A stretch of 54,583 bases of DNA, from positions 1-54,583 of the forward strand of contig NZ_JACIDZ010000021.1 in the NCBI RefSeq assembly GCF_014196625.1, read 5' to 3'. Shown here one piece after another: positions 9,643 through 17,429 of the stretch (position 1 is its first letter; the number at the start of each line of letters is the position of its first letter). The notes below the pieces were generated by a model. It saw only the letters and a list, made by a program, of their open reading frames with translations. It was not told the origin of the DNA and did not search any database. The position numbers and the translations under genes are program-made. The stretch is from Martelella radicis. Its GTDB lineage: Bacteria > Pseudomonadota > Alphaproteobacteria > Rhizobiales > Rhizobiaceae.

Positions 9643-9690
9643 GATCTCCCCCCTTGAGGGGGAGATGCCCGGCAGGGCAGAGAGGGGTGC
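9643..9690 (+). repeat. RIME-like repeat, copy 1
   Basis: The unit contains GATCTCCCCCCTTGAGGGGG, then GATGCCCGGCAGGGCAGAGAGGGGTG-type sequence. This is the familiar rhizobial intergenic palindromic mosaic (RIME type). An inverted partner lies at 9728-9779. The interval 9594-9894 between dut and prfC holds this repeat pair and no gene. Confidence 0.75.
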
Positions 9691-9727
9691 AGCAAAAATC
9701 CCATATTCTGTGCTTGTTGAAAGGGCT

Positions 9728-9779
9728 CACCCCTCTCTGTCGCTTTCGCGACATCTCTCCCTCAAGGGGAGAGATTGGC
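9728..9779 (-). repeat. RIME-like repeat, copy 2 (inverted)
   Basis: Read on the minus strand this gives AATCTCTCCCCTTGAGGGAG, then GATGTCGCGAAAGCGACAGAG. It matches copy 1 over its whole length except the middle hairpin arm, where the stem bases differ but pairing is kept. The pair is separated by 37 bases and could fold as one long imperfect stem-loop. Confidence 0.75.
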
Positions 9780-9894
9780 GCCGGCAGGGTCCTCGTCAAT
9801 CTCGCCCGCATCCTTGCCATGCCTCACAAACAGGTCAATTGCATCTTGGCCCTCAAATCGCTAGATAGGCCCCCATCAACAGGATATTGCATCG

Positions 9895-11478
9895 ATGCCC
9901 GAAACGCTTGCCGAGGCGGTTGCCCGCCGCCGAACCTTCGCGATCATCTCGCACCCGGACGCCGGTAAAACCACGCTCACTGAAAAGCTGCTGCTGTTCG
10001 GCGGCGCCATTCAGCTTGCCGGCGAAGTGAAGGCCAAGAAGGACCGCATCCAGACGCGGTCCGACTGGATGAAGATCGAGCGCGAGCGCGGCATTTCAGT
10101 GGTCACCTCGGTGATGACATTCGAGTATGAGGACACGGTCTTCAACCTTCTCGACACGCCCGGCCATGAGGACTTCGCCGACGACACCTATCGCACGCTG
10201 ACGGCGGTGGATGCCGCTATCATGGTCATCGACGCGGCCAAGGGCATCGAGCCGCGCACGCTGAAGCTCTTCGAAGTCTGCCGCATGCGCGACATCCCGA
10301 TCATCACCTTCGTTAACAAGATGGACCGCGAGGCCCGCGATACATTCGAGATCATCGACGAAGTGGCGGAAAAGCTGGCGCTTGATCCCGTGCCGATGAC
10401 ATGGCCGATCGGTCAGGGCAAGAGCTTTGCCGGCACCTACCACCTGCGCGACAGCGCGGTGCGTTACGGCGACGGCGAGCGCGAACTGACCAAGGTCAAC
10501 GGCCCGGAAGTGGTCGCCGAAAGACTGCCCGAGCATGAGCGCGAAGACTGGGCGGAGATGGCCGAGCTTGCCATTGACGGTTACCCGGTCTTTTCCCGCG
10601 AGGCTTTCCTCGAGGGCCATATGACGCCGGTCTATTTCGGCTCGGCGCTGAGAAACAACGGCGTGCGCGACCTCATCCACGCGCTTTCAGAGTTCGGCCC
10701 GCCGCCGCGCGCGCAGGTCGCCGATGTCAGAACCGTGGAAGCCACCGACCCGAAGATGAGCGCCTTCGTCTTCAAGATCCAGGCGAACATGGACCCCAAC
10801 CACCGCGACCGCATCGCCTTTGTTCGCGTGTGCTCGGGCGAGTTGAAGCGCGGCATGAAGGCGCGCCTTTCGCGCACCGGCAAGCAGATGGGACTGACGG
10901 CGCCGCAATTCTTCTTCGCTTCGCAGCGCCAGCTTGCCGATACGGCCTATGCCGGCGATGTCGTCGGCATCCCGAACCACGGCGCACTCAGGATCGGCGA
11001 TACGCTGACCGATGGCGAGCAACTCGTCTTCCAGGGCGTGCCGAACTTCGCGCCGGAAATCCTGCGCCGCGTCCGGCTTGAGGACGCGATGAAGGCGAAG
11101 AAGCTCAAGGAAGCCCTGCAACAGATGGCCGAGGAAGGCGTCGTGCAGCTCTTCACCCCGGAAGATGGCTCGCCGGCGATCGTCGGCGTGGTCGGCGCGC
11201 TGCAGCTCGATGTCCTGAAGGAGCGGCTGAAGGCCGAATACGGCCTGCCGGTCTCCTTCGAGATGGCGCGCTTTTCCATCTGCCGCTGGATTTCGGCGGA
11301 AAAGCCCGCCGACCTAGACAAATTCGTCTCCTCGCATCGCGGCGATATCGCCCGCGACCTCGACGGCGATCCGGTGTTCATGGCGCAGGACGGTTTCTCG
11401 CTGAACTATGAGAGCGAGCGCGCCCCGGAGATCAGGATGATCGCGATCAAGGAATACCATCAGGCAAAGGCGGCGTGA
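9895..11478 (+). CDS. prfC: Peptide chain release factor 3
   Basis: This 527-residue translational GTPase recycles RF1 and RF2 from the ribosome after stop-codon hydrolysis. The G-domain motifs are intact: SHPDAGKTTL (P loop), the switch I region ERERGISVVTS, DTPGHEDFADDTYR (G3) and NKMDREARD (G4). The C-terminal part has the RF3-specific domain III with FQGVPNFAPEILRRVRLEDAMK. Length is as in E. coli (529). The ATG at 9895 is preceded by AGGATATTGCATCG, a weak ribosome site. A dehydrogenase gene begins four bases after the stop, so the two are probably co-transcribed although functionally unrelated. Confidence 0.97.
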   Translation: MPETLAEAVARRRTFAIISHPDAGKTTLTEKLLLFGGAIQLAGEVKAKKDRIQTRSDWMKIERERGISVVTSVMTFEYEDTVFNLLDTPGHEDFADDTYRTLTAVDAAIMVIDAAKGIEPRTLKLFEVCRMRDIPIITFVNKMDREARDTFEIIDEVAEKLALDPVPMTWPIGQGKSFAGTYHLRDSAVRYGDGERELTKVNGPEVVAERLPEHEREDWAEMAELAIDGYPVFSREAFLEGHMTPVYFGSALRNNGVRDLIHALSEFGPPPRAQVADVRTVEATDPKMSAFVFKIQANMDPNHRDRIAFVRVCSGELKRGMKARLSRTGKQMGLTAPQFFFASQRQLADTAYAGDVVGIPNHGALRIGDTLTDGEQLVFQGVPNFAPEILRRVRLEDAMKAKKLKEALQQMAEEGVVQLFTPEDGSPAIVGVVGALQLDVLKERLKAEYGLPVSFEMARFSICRWISAEKPADLDKFVSSHRGDIARDLDGDPVFMAQDGFSLNYESERAPEIRMIAIKEYHQAKAA

Positions 11479-11482
11479 GACG

Positions 11483-12352
11483 ATGAGCGAGAAGGAAGTC
11501 ATCGGCATTTGCGGCATCGGGCGGATGGGAAGCGCGATCGCCGACCGTCTCGCGGCAAAAGGGTTCCGCCTCGTGCTTTGGTCGCGAAGCGGCGTGACGG
11601 ATGAATTCGCCGACAGGAATCGCGCCGAGATTGCCCTCAATCTCACTTCGCTCGCCTTCAAGTCCGACATCATCATCACCTCGCTGATCAATGACGGGGC
11701 GGTAGACTCGGTGCTTTCGAAACTGGTGGAGACCTCGCTGCCGGGCAAGCTGGTCGTCGAGGCATCAACGGTGAGGCCGGACACGCTGAGGCACTTTTCG
11801 GAGAAGATCAAAGCCAAGGGCGGCAGCGCCATCGACGCGCCGATCTCCGGCGGCCCTGAACTCGTGCGCGAAGGCACGGCGGGCGTCTATGTCGGCGGCG
11901 CCACGATCGATTTCAAGCGCTATCTCCCGGTCGCCGAAGCGCTTTCCGACCGCATCCACCATACCGGCGCGCTCGGCGCGGGTGCTGCCGCCAAGATCGT
12001 CAACAACATGATGCTCTGCGGCTACTGGGAAGTGCTGAAGGAAGCGCTCCTGACCGGCAAGAAGGCCGGCCTATCGGTTGAGACCATGCTCGACGTGCTG
12101 TTGACCAGCCCCGGCGGTTCGCCGGCGCTCAAGTTCCGCGCGCCGCGCATTCTGGGCGAGGACAAGAGCGTCGGTTTTCCGGCAAAAGGCGCGCTCAAGG
12201 ACGCGACGCTCTTTGCCGAAGTGGCGGAAAACTTCGGCATCGAGACCCCCGCCATCAAGGCGGCGCTCGAAAGCTACCGCGCCTGCATCGAGGACGGCCA
12301 CGGCGACGAGGACCTGTCGGCAATGGTGAGGACGGCGCTCGCGAAGGAGTAA
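11483..12352 (+). CDS. 3-hydroxyisobutyrate dehydrogenase-like NAD(P)-dependent oxidoreductase
   Basis: This 289-residue enzyme belongs to the beta-hydroxyacid dehydrogenase family. The N-terminal Rossmann fold starts GICGIGRMGSAIADRL. The substrate-binding signature DAPISGGPELVREG lies near residue 118. The catalytic Lys is in GAAAKIVNNMM, followed by the all-alpha C-terminal domain. The family includes 3-hydroxyisobutyrate, tartronate semialdehyde and succinic semialdehyde reductases, and this sequence does not allow a choice between them. It starts four bases after prfC, suggesting readthrough expression. It converges on the GFA gene with only three bases between their stop codons. Confidence 0.9.
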   Translation: MSEKEVIGICGIGRMGSAIADRLAAKGFRLVLWSRSGVTDEFADRNRAEIALNLTSLAFKSDIIITSLINDGAVDSVLSKLVETSLPGKLVVEASTVRPDTLRHFSEKIKAKGGSAIDAPISGGPELVREGTAGVYVGGATIDFKRYLPVAEALSDRIHHTGALGAGAAAKIVNNMMLCGYWEVLKEALLTGKKAGLSVETMLDVLLTSPGGSPALKFRAPRILGEDKSVGFPAKGALKDATLFAEVAENFGIETPAIKAALESYRACIEDGHGDEDLSAMVRTALAKE

Positions 12353-12355
12353 GCG

Positions 12356-12760
12356 TTACTCCCGCGCCGCGCCCGGCAGGCTGGCGATCTCATTGACCCA
12401 CGGCGCCGCCTCCTCGCACCAGATCTGCCGTCTCGGCGGCAGGTCGGCGCGCTGGTCGATCAGGCCCCAGCGGAGTGCAAAATCACGGGCAGCCTCTCCT
12501 TCTCCGTGGGAAAATACCGGGCCGCCACAGGTCTCGCAGAAAGCCTGGGCGCGCTTGGCGCCGCTTTCTGCCATCTTCCAGTATTCCCGAAGCACGCCGC
12601 TCAGGATCTGGACATCATCTTCGTCTACAAGAACAGAGACGCGATAGGGCGAGCCGGAGAGCCGCTGGCACTGGTTGCAATGGCAGACGACCACGGCCTC
12701 GGGGTCAATGCTTGCCGCAAAGCGCACATTGCCGCAAAAACAGCCACCGGTGACGTCCAT
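12356..12760 (-). CDS. GFA (glutathione-dependent formaldehyde-activating) family protein
   Basis: This 134-residue zinc protein of the GFA/CENP-V fold has all metal-ligand clusters: GGCFCGNVRF near the start, CHCNQCQ around residue 28, and CETCGGPVF around residue 75. Some family members were reported to speed S-hydroxymethylglutathione formation from formaldehyde, but most have unknown roles, so no pathway is claimed. GGAGAATGGATC precedes the ATG at 12760. It is divergent from the CueR-type regulator. No glutathione-dependent formaldehyde dehydrogenase is nearby. Confidence 0.88.
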   Translation of the reverse strand: MDVTGGCFCGNVRFAASIDPEAVVVCHCNQCQRLSGSPYRVSVLVDEDDVQILSGVLREYWKMAESGAKRAQAFCETCGGPVFSHGEGEAARDFALRWGLIDQRADLPPRRQIWCEEAAPWVNEIASLPGAARE

Positions 12761-12879
12761 GATCCATTCTCCGTTTTCCGTAGGAAGGCTTTACATGCCA
12801 TGGGGACGCGGCCGGGTGCAACACGCAGAGGCTTGAAGAATCCTGATGGCAGCATCAGATTATGGAAACCACACATTGG

Positions 12880-12900
12880 ACCTTCGAGCTTGCTGGAACG
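12880..12900 (+). promoter_or_regulatory. Possible CueR/HmrR-type operator
   Basis: ACCTTC, ten bases, then GAACG, with CTTGCTGG in the middle, resembles Cu(I)-regulator operators of the ACCTTC-CTTGCTGG-AAGG type. It lies 87 bases upstream of the CueR-type start. One arm is imperfect and the spacer is one base longer than in E. coli copA, so this is tentative. Confidence 0.3.
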
Positions 12901-12986
12901 CGTCGACGGTCCAGATTATCGTTTTAGACGCATGATCTCATCGAACCTCGCTCCGCTGAGGTTGGATCATGCCCGGGAGAGCGTTG

Positions 12987-13382
12987 ATGAATATCGGCGA
13001 AGCCGCACGCCAGTCGGGCCTGCCGCCCAAGACCATTCGTTACTACGAGGAAATCGGTCTCGTCGTCGCTGATCGTGCATCCAATGGATATCGGGACTAT
13101 TCCGACAATCACGTCCACCGGCTGAACTTCATCCACCGCTCGCGCGACCTCGGCTTCTCGGTCGAGGAGTGCCGGCTGCTGCTCTCGCTTTACGACGACA
13201 ACGCCCGCGAAAGCGCCGAGGTGAAGGCACTCGCGCTTTCCAAGATCACCGAGATCGACGCCAAGCTCGAAAGGCTCGCCAGCCTGAAGGCGACGCTGCA
13301 GCATCTGGCTGAAACCTGCCACGGCGACCACCGCCCGGACTGCCCCATTCTGGAAGAATTGTCTTCCGGCCATTGCTGCTGA
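12987..13382 (+). CDS. cueR: MerR-family Cu(I)-responsive regulator (CueR/HmrR type)
   Basis: This 131-residue dimeric activator senses cytoplasmic Cu(I)/Ag(I) and remodels promoters of copper-export genes. The N-terminal winged helix (MNIGEAARQSGLPPKTIRYY) is standard MerR. A dimerisation helix covers about residues 75-108. The metal loop has Cys111 and Cys119 spaced C-x7-C (CHGDHRPDC), matching Cys112 and Cys120 of E. coli CueR and excluding MerR mercury or SoxR types. The tail ends GHCC, a further Cys pair. The start at 12987 is preferred over 12969 because GGGAGAG precedes it. The usual partner, a P1B copper ATPase (copA/actP), is not adjacent, so this copy is detached from its expected target. 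Confidence 0.92.
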   Translation: MNIGEAARQSGLPPKTIRYYEEIGLVVADRASNGYRDYSDNHVHRLNFIHRSRDLGFSVEECRLLLSLYDDNARESAEVKALALSKITEIDAKLERLASLKATLQHLAETCHGDHRPDCPILEELSSGHCC

Positions 13383-13389
13383 CGCGGCT

Positions 13390-13584
13390 TCATCGCATTC
13401 TGGCAATATAGGGCAGGGCGAAGAGATAGAGCCCGGAAATCAGCAGCGGGATCAACGGAACAAGAGCCAGAAACCCGATCCAGGCGATCTTGAGCCCCAT
13501 GATCATGCCGACGATGTTGGCGATGACGGCAAGCGTGAAGGCAAGCGCGATCCAGCGATGCGCGCTTCTGATGAAGCGGTTCAT
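13390..13584 (-). CDS. Small two-helix membrane protein, unknown function
   Basis: This 64-residue protein has two strongly hydrophobic stretches, residues about 11-31 and 34-57, with basic ends (MNRFIRSAHR and ARMR). AAGGAG sits seven bases before the ATG, which argues that it is a real gene. It is the third gene of an operon with an ArsR-type repressor and an SRPBCC protein, 24 bases after the latter. I recognise no family. A small membrane partner of the SRPBCC protein is possible but only by position. Confidence 0.75.
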   Translation of the reverse strand: MNRFIRSAHRWIALAFTLAVIANIVGMIMGLKIAWIGFLALVPLIPLLISGLYLFALPYIARMR

Positions 13585-13608
13585 TGGGAACTCCTTTGAA
13601 ATATGGGT

Positions 13609-14019
13609 TCAATCGAGCCGGGCGAGGACCTGCTCCAGCCCATCGAAAAATCGTGGCCAACCCTGCTTGGCGCCGCCATAGTAGCGCGGCTGGGTCGATC
13701 TGAAACCAGTCTGCTCCATCCGCAGCCGCGTCCCCTTTGCAACCGGCATCAGCGTGAAGGTCACGATCGTGTCCAGGTCGCCGTCGCCCCAGCTGTAGGA
13801 AAGCAGCCGCTGCGGTTCGATCTCCAGCACCTCGCAATCGACCGCTCCCCATTCAGCGGTGAAGCGGAACCGGTTGCCGACCTCGGATCGGAAATCGGTA
13901 TCCATCAGCCATTCAGCAATCAGATGGGGTTCGGTCAGCGTCCGCCAGATTTTCGCCGGCGGGTGAGGGAAATCGCGTTCGATCAAAACCGTGCGGGTTT
14001 GTTGCGTTGTAGTGTCCAT
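13609..14019 (-). CDS. SRPBCC (AHSA1-type) domain protein
   Basis: This 136-residue protein of the START-like SRPBCC superfamily, AHSA1 branch, carries the usual ERDFPHPPAKIWRTLTEPHLIAEWLM beginning (residues about 13-38) and the closing amphipathic segment with GWPRFFDGLEQVLARLD. These domains bind small hydrophobic ligands, and in bacteria they are frequently paired with an ArsR-family regulator, as here. The start codon overlaps the stop of the ArsR gene by one base (TGATG), so translation is coupled. No catalytic residue or ligand can be named. Confidence 0.9.
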   Translation of the reverse strand: MDTTTQQTRTVLIERDFPHPPAKIWRTLTEPHLIAEWLMDTDFRSEVGNRFRFTAEWGAVDCEVLEIEPQRLLSYSWGDGDLDTIVTFTLMPVAKGTRLRMEQTGFRSTQPRYYGGAKQGWPRFFDGLEQVLARLD

Positions 14020-14339
14020 CAGTCCATCCGTTTGAGAAGATCATCAAGGGCATCGAAGCGGTCTTCCCAGAAGCCGCCCATGCGTCGTGTCCAGTCAACC
14101 AGCGGCAGAAGGGCCGCTGGCCGGGCGGTGTAGCGGGTCTCGCGCCCTTCCGGCTGGTCCTCGACGAGGCCTGCCTGTTTCAGAAGACCGAGATGCTTAG
14201 AAACTGCCGGCTGGGAAACTCCGGCCCGTGCGGTCAGCGCCCGGACGGTCAGCCCGCCGTCGGTGCACAGATGCTCAAACAGTGCCCGGCGTGTCGGATC
14301 GGAAAGAGCCCGGAAGAGAGAGGCGTGCGTATCAGTCAT
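14019..14339 (-). CDS. ArsR-family transcriptional repressor
   Basis: This 106-residue winged-helix repressor has the family layout: LFRALSDPTRRALFEHL at the start, helix-turn-helix LTARAGVSQPAVSKHLGLLKQAGLV, and the wing EGRETRYTA. The metal-binding ELCVCDL motif of ArsR/SmtB sensors is absent, which suits the metal-independent ArsR branch that travels with SRPBCC proteins. It is the first gene of a three-gene operon. Directly upstream, nested inverted repeats overlap a good promoter (14348-14400), so autorepression is likely. The signal it senses is unknown. Confidence 0.93.
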   Translation of the reverse strand: MTDTHASLFRALSDPTRRALFEHLCTDGGLTVRALTARAGVSQPAVSKHLGLLKQAGLVEDQPEGRETRYTARPAALLPLVDWTRRMGGFWEDRFDALDDLLKRMD

Positions 14340-14347
14340 CGAAACCC

Positions 14348-14400
14348 ATAACCATTTGATTATGAGTTAATTCATAACTCAACGGTTATCAGTCTGTCAA
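14348..14400 (-). promoter_or_regulatory. Promoter with nested inverted-repeat operator for the ArsR operon
   Basis: On the minus strand TTGACA (14400-14395) is followed, after 17 bases, by TTATGA (14377-14372). The palindrome TTATGA-GTTAAT-TCATAA (14360-14377) covers the -10 element. An outer pair, ATAACC (14348-14353) and GGTTAT (14384-14389), is centred on the same axis. This is the layout expected of an autorepressed ArsR gene. Confidence 0.7.
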
Positions 14401-14413
14401 GACGAAGCCAACC

Positions 14414-15295
14414 TCACCGCGTGGGCACCGGCTCCTCGCCGCGATAGTCGTAGAAGCCCCGGCCCGATTTGCGGCCGAGCCAGCCGGCATCGACATATTT
14501 GACAAGCAGAGGGCACGGCCGGTACTTGTTGTCGGCGAGGCCCTCATGCAGCAGTTGCATGCCGGCAAGGCAGGTGTCGAGGCCGATGAAATCGGCAAGT
14601 TCCAGCGGCCCCATCGGGTGGCGCGCGCCGAGCTTCATCGCGACGTCGATCGCATCGACCGAGCCGACCCCCTCGTAAAGCACATAGATCGCCTCGTTGA
14701 TCATAGGCAGCAGGATGCGGTTGACGATAAAGGCCGGGAAATCTTCCGAGACCGTCGGCGTCTTGCCGAGCGAGCGGACGAAGTCCTTCGCCGTCTCGAA
14801 GGTCACTTCCTCTGTTGCAATGCCGCGCACCAGTTCGACCAGCTCCATCACCGGAACCGGGTTCATGAAATGCACGCCCATGAAGCGTTCCGGTCGATCG
14901 GTCGCGGCCGCAAGCCGGGTAATTGAAAAGGCGGAAGTGTTGGTCGCCAGCAGGGCTTCCGGCTTCAAAATCGGGCAGATCTTTGCGTAGAGCGCGCGCT
15001 TGGCCGCCTCATCCTCGGTGATTGCCTCGATCGCCATGTCGACGGAGGCAAGGTCTTGGAGATCGGTCGAGCCGCTGATCAGCGCCAGCGCCTTCTTGCG
15101 CGCGTCATCGGTGAGCTTGCCGGAATTGACCTGACGGGCGAGATTGCCGTTGATCGTCGCGAGAGCCCGCTCGATCTGCTCGCGCTCGCTGTCGATCAGG
15201 TGCACGTCATAGCCGGCAACGGCGCAGACATGGGCGACACCGCAGCCCATGGCGCCGGCGCCGACAACCCCGATGCGCTTTATGTTATCAGCCAT
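14414..15295 (-). CDS. hbd: 3-hydroxybutyryl-CoA dehydrogenase
   Basis: This 293-residue enzyme interconverts acetoacetyl-CoA and 3-hydroxybutyryl-CoA with NAD(P), serving short-chain fatty acid or polyhydroxybutyrate metabolism. The Rossmann motif is VGAGAMGCGVAH. Catalytic His and Glu lie in GVHFMNPVPVMELVE. FIVNRILLPMINEA and GPLELADFIGLDT mark the C-terminal domain, and GRKSGRGFYDY is the family's closing motif. Length (280-295) fits the single-domain form rather than the FadB fusion. It is transcribed away from dxr and has no co-directional neighbours; electron-transfer flavoprotein genes often found upstream are absent. Confidence 0.95.
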   Translation of the reverse strand: MADNIKRIGVVGAGAMGCGVAHVCAVAGYDVHLIDSEREQIERALATINGNLARQVNSGKLTDDARKKALALISGSTDLQDLASVDMAIEAITEDEAAKRALYAKICPILKPEALLATNTSAFSITRLAAATDRPERFMGVHFMNPVPVMELVELVRGIATEEVTFETAKDFVRSLGKTPTVSEDFPAFIVNRILLPMINEAIYVLYEGVGSVDAIDVAMKLGARHPMGPLELADFIGLDTCLAGMQLLHEGLADNKYRPCPLLVKYVDAGWLGRKSGRGFYDYRGEEPVPTR

Positions 15296-15321
15296 TTCGC
15301 GCTCCCTTGCTCATTTTCCGG

Positions 15322-15341
15322 GCGAGCGGCAGGCCGCTCGC
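15322..15341 (-). other. Perfect hairpin in the hbd leader
   Basis: The arms GCGAGCGG and CCGCTCGC are separated by CAGG. The hairpin lies 27-46 bases upstream of the hbd start codon, within the hbd-dxr divergent interval. It may be a leader structure; no terminator T-run adjoins it. Confidence 0.4.
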
Positions 15342-15506
15342 GAAAGTCCGTACCACTTGATAGTCCCTCGTGCCTCTCATTTCCAGTGCCAACCCCTTTG
15401 CCACGCCAAGTTCGGGATCGGGCGAAACATGTTCTTTTCCCTGTCGCCGGCGATGAAAAACCGTTAGAGGCTAGTTCAGAAATAACGAGGAAACGGCATA
15501 ACAAGA

Positions 15507-16670
15507 ATGTCTACGCGACGCATCGCCATTTTCGGCGCGACCGGGTCGATCGGGCTCAACACGCTCGACGTGATCGAACAGCTCGGCGGGCGCGACAGTT
15601 TCGAACTGACCGCAGTCACCGGCAACGCCAATGTCGAGGCGCTGGCAAAAAAGGCGATCGACCACGGCGCGCGCATGGCCGTGACCGCCGACGAGACGCG
15701 CTACAAGGCGCTGAAGGAGGCCTTGTCCGGCTCGGGCATCACGCCTGCCGCCGGCACAAGCGGACTGTCCGAAGCCGCGCGGATGGACAATGACATGGTG
15801 ATGGCCGCGATCGTCGGCACGGCGGGGCTGAAGCCGACGCTGGAGGCCGCAAAGGCCGGCGCCGACATTGCCCTTGCCAACAAGGAATGCCTTGTTTCCG
15901 CCGGCCCCCTGTTCATGGAGGCGATTGCGGCCGGCGGCGGCACGATGGTTCCTGTCGACAGCGAACATTCCGCCGTGTTTCAGGTGTTCGAGGAAAACCA
16001 GCGCCGGGCGCTGGAACGGGTGATCATCACCGCTTCCGGCGGTCCCTTCCGCACAAAGAGCCTTGAGGAAATGCGCCATGTCGATGTGGCCACGGCGCGC
16101 GCCCATCCCAACTGGTCGATGGGTCTGAAAATCTCGATCGACAGCGCCTCGATGTTCAACAAGGCGCTGGAGATGATCGAGGCCATGCATCTCTTCGCGC
16201 TGAAACCGGAACAGGTGGAGGTGATCGTCCATCCGCAATCGATCATCCATTCCATGGTAGGCTATGCCGATGGCTCGGTGCTGGCCCAACTCGGCGCGCC
16301 GGACATGCGCACCGCGATCGGCTATGCGCTTGCCTATCCGAACCGTCCGGCGCTTTCGGTCGAAAGGCTCGATTTCGCCAAGCTTGCACGGCTCGATTTC
16401 GAGGCCCCGGACGAGACTCGCTTTCCCGCCCTTCGCCTCGCGCGGGTCGCCATGGCCCGCGGCGGACTTCAGGGCTCGGTGCTGAACGGCGCGAAGGAAG
16501 TGGCGCTGGAAGCCTTCATTGACGGGCGCTGCGGCTTTCTGGAGATGGCAGAGATCACGGAATCCGTCATGGACAGCCTCTCGCACCTGCCCGCCGCCAT
16601 CGATATCGATGATATCTATGCAGCCGATGCGGAAGCGCGCCGAAGGGCCGCAGGCCTTGTCAGGGCGTAA
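15507..16670 (+). CDS. dxr: 1-deoxy-D-xylulose 5-phosphate reductoisomerase
   Basis: This 387-residue NADPH enzyme converts DXP to 2-C-methyl-D-erythritol 4-phosphate, the committed step of the non-mevalonate isoprenoid pathway. The NADPH site IFGATGSIGLNTLDVI is at the N-terminus. The metal and substrate signatures are NKECLVSAG, PVDSEHSAVFQ, ITASGGPFR and WSMGLKISIDSASMFNK. Length is close to E. coli IspC (398). It is a lone gene, convergent with the SDR gene with three bases between stops. GAGGAAA about 15 bases upstream is the only ribosome-site candidate. Confidence 0.97.
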   Translation: MSTRRIAIFGATGSIGLNTLDVIEQLGGRDSFELTAVTGNANVEALAKKAIDHGARMAVTADETRYKALKEALSGSGITPAAGTSGLSEAARMDNDMVMAAIVGTAGLKPTLEAAKAGADIALANKECLVSAGPLFMEAIAAGGGTMVPVDSEHSAVFQVFEENQRRALERVIITASGGPFRTKSLEEMRHVDVATARAHPNWSMGLKISIDSASMFNKALEMIEAMHLFALKPEQVEVIVHPQSIIHSMVGYADGSVLAQLGAPDMRTAIGYALAYPNRPALSVERLDFAKLARLDFEAPDETRFPALRLARVAMARGGLQGSVLNGAKEVALEAFIDGRCGFLEMAEITESVMDSLSHLPAAIDIDDIYAADAEARRRAAGLVRA

Positions 16671-16673
16671 CCC

Positions 16674-17381
16674 CTACCATTCGATGCGGCTGCCGTCATA
16701 GGCGAGGAATATTCCGCTCTCGCCCTCGGCGACGCCGTTCAGCGCAGCGAGCATGTTTCCGGCGGCCTCTTCAGCCGCGACCCGGCGATTGCTGCCGGCA
16801 TAGGGCGCGGACAGCGGCGTCGCCACCGTGCCGGGATGAAGCGCGACAAGCGAAAGCAGGGGATGTTTGCGCCGCGCCTCGATTGCAGCGGTGCGCAGGA
16901 TCTGGTTCAGCGCTGCCTTGGACGAACGGTAGGACATCCAGCCGCCGATGTGATTGTCGCCGATCGAACCGACGCGCGCTGAAAGGCAGGCGAAAATCGC
17001 CCGCCGGTCCCGTTTTGCCAGCGGCAGAAAATGCTTGAGGAGAAGCGCCGGACCGATGGCATTGACGGAAAACTGCCGCGCCATGGCATCGGGCTCGATC
17101 GCGCGGATGGTCTTTTCCGGGCCAACGCCATCGATATGCAGCGCGCCAGTCGCGCAGATGATGAGATCGAGCGACTGACCGGAGAAGCGCTGCGCCGCCT
17201 GGGCCACGGACGCCTCGTCGGTAATCTCCAGGCCATCCTTGCGCCGCGACAGCGTCTCAAGGGCGCCGCAGCGCGGATCAGCCCCGATCGCCGTGCAAAA
17301 GGCGCTGCCGATGCCGCCAGAGGCGCCGATGACGAGCGCGCGATAGCCCTCGGCAAGGCTGGTCATGTCGGTTCCTGGCAT
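16674..17381 (-). CDS. Short-chain dehydrogenase/reductase (SDR)
   Basis: This 235-residue classical SDR resembles the C-factor/CsgA-like group. The cofactor loop is VIGASGGIGSAF. An ATGALH segment replaces the usual NNAG. The catalytic Ser lies in the strand before the Tyr, and the Tyr/Lys pair is in SYRSSKAALNQ. HPGTVATPLSAPY follows. The substrate is unknown. AGGGAGAG precedes the ATG at 17381. A beta-lactamase-fold hydrolase gene lies 48 bases upstream on the same strand, so they may be co-transcribed. Confidence 0.9.
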   Translation of the reverse strand: MPGTDMTSLAEGYRALVIGASGGIGSAFCTAIGADPRCGALETLSRRKDGLEITDEASVAQAAQRFSGQSLDLIICATGALHIDGVGPEKTIRAIEPDAMARQFSVNAIGPALLLKHFLPLAKRDRRAIFACLSARVGSIGDNHIGGWMSYRSSKAALNQILRTAAIEARRKHPLLSLVALHPGTVATPLSAPYAGSNRRVAAEEAAGNMLAALNGVAEGESGIFLAYDGSRIEW

Positions 17382-17429
17382 CTGTCTCTCCCTTTTCGGA
17401 AGGAACTACGCCCGAATGCCGCCGGCGGA

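Noticed and set aside
12878-12913. TGGACC...GGTCCA inverted repeat upstream of the CueR-type gene
   Set aside because: The arms are 24 bases apart with no fitting -10 element, so it was not listed apart from the weaker CueR-operator candidate that it overlaps.
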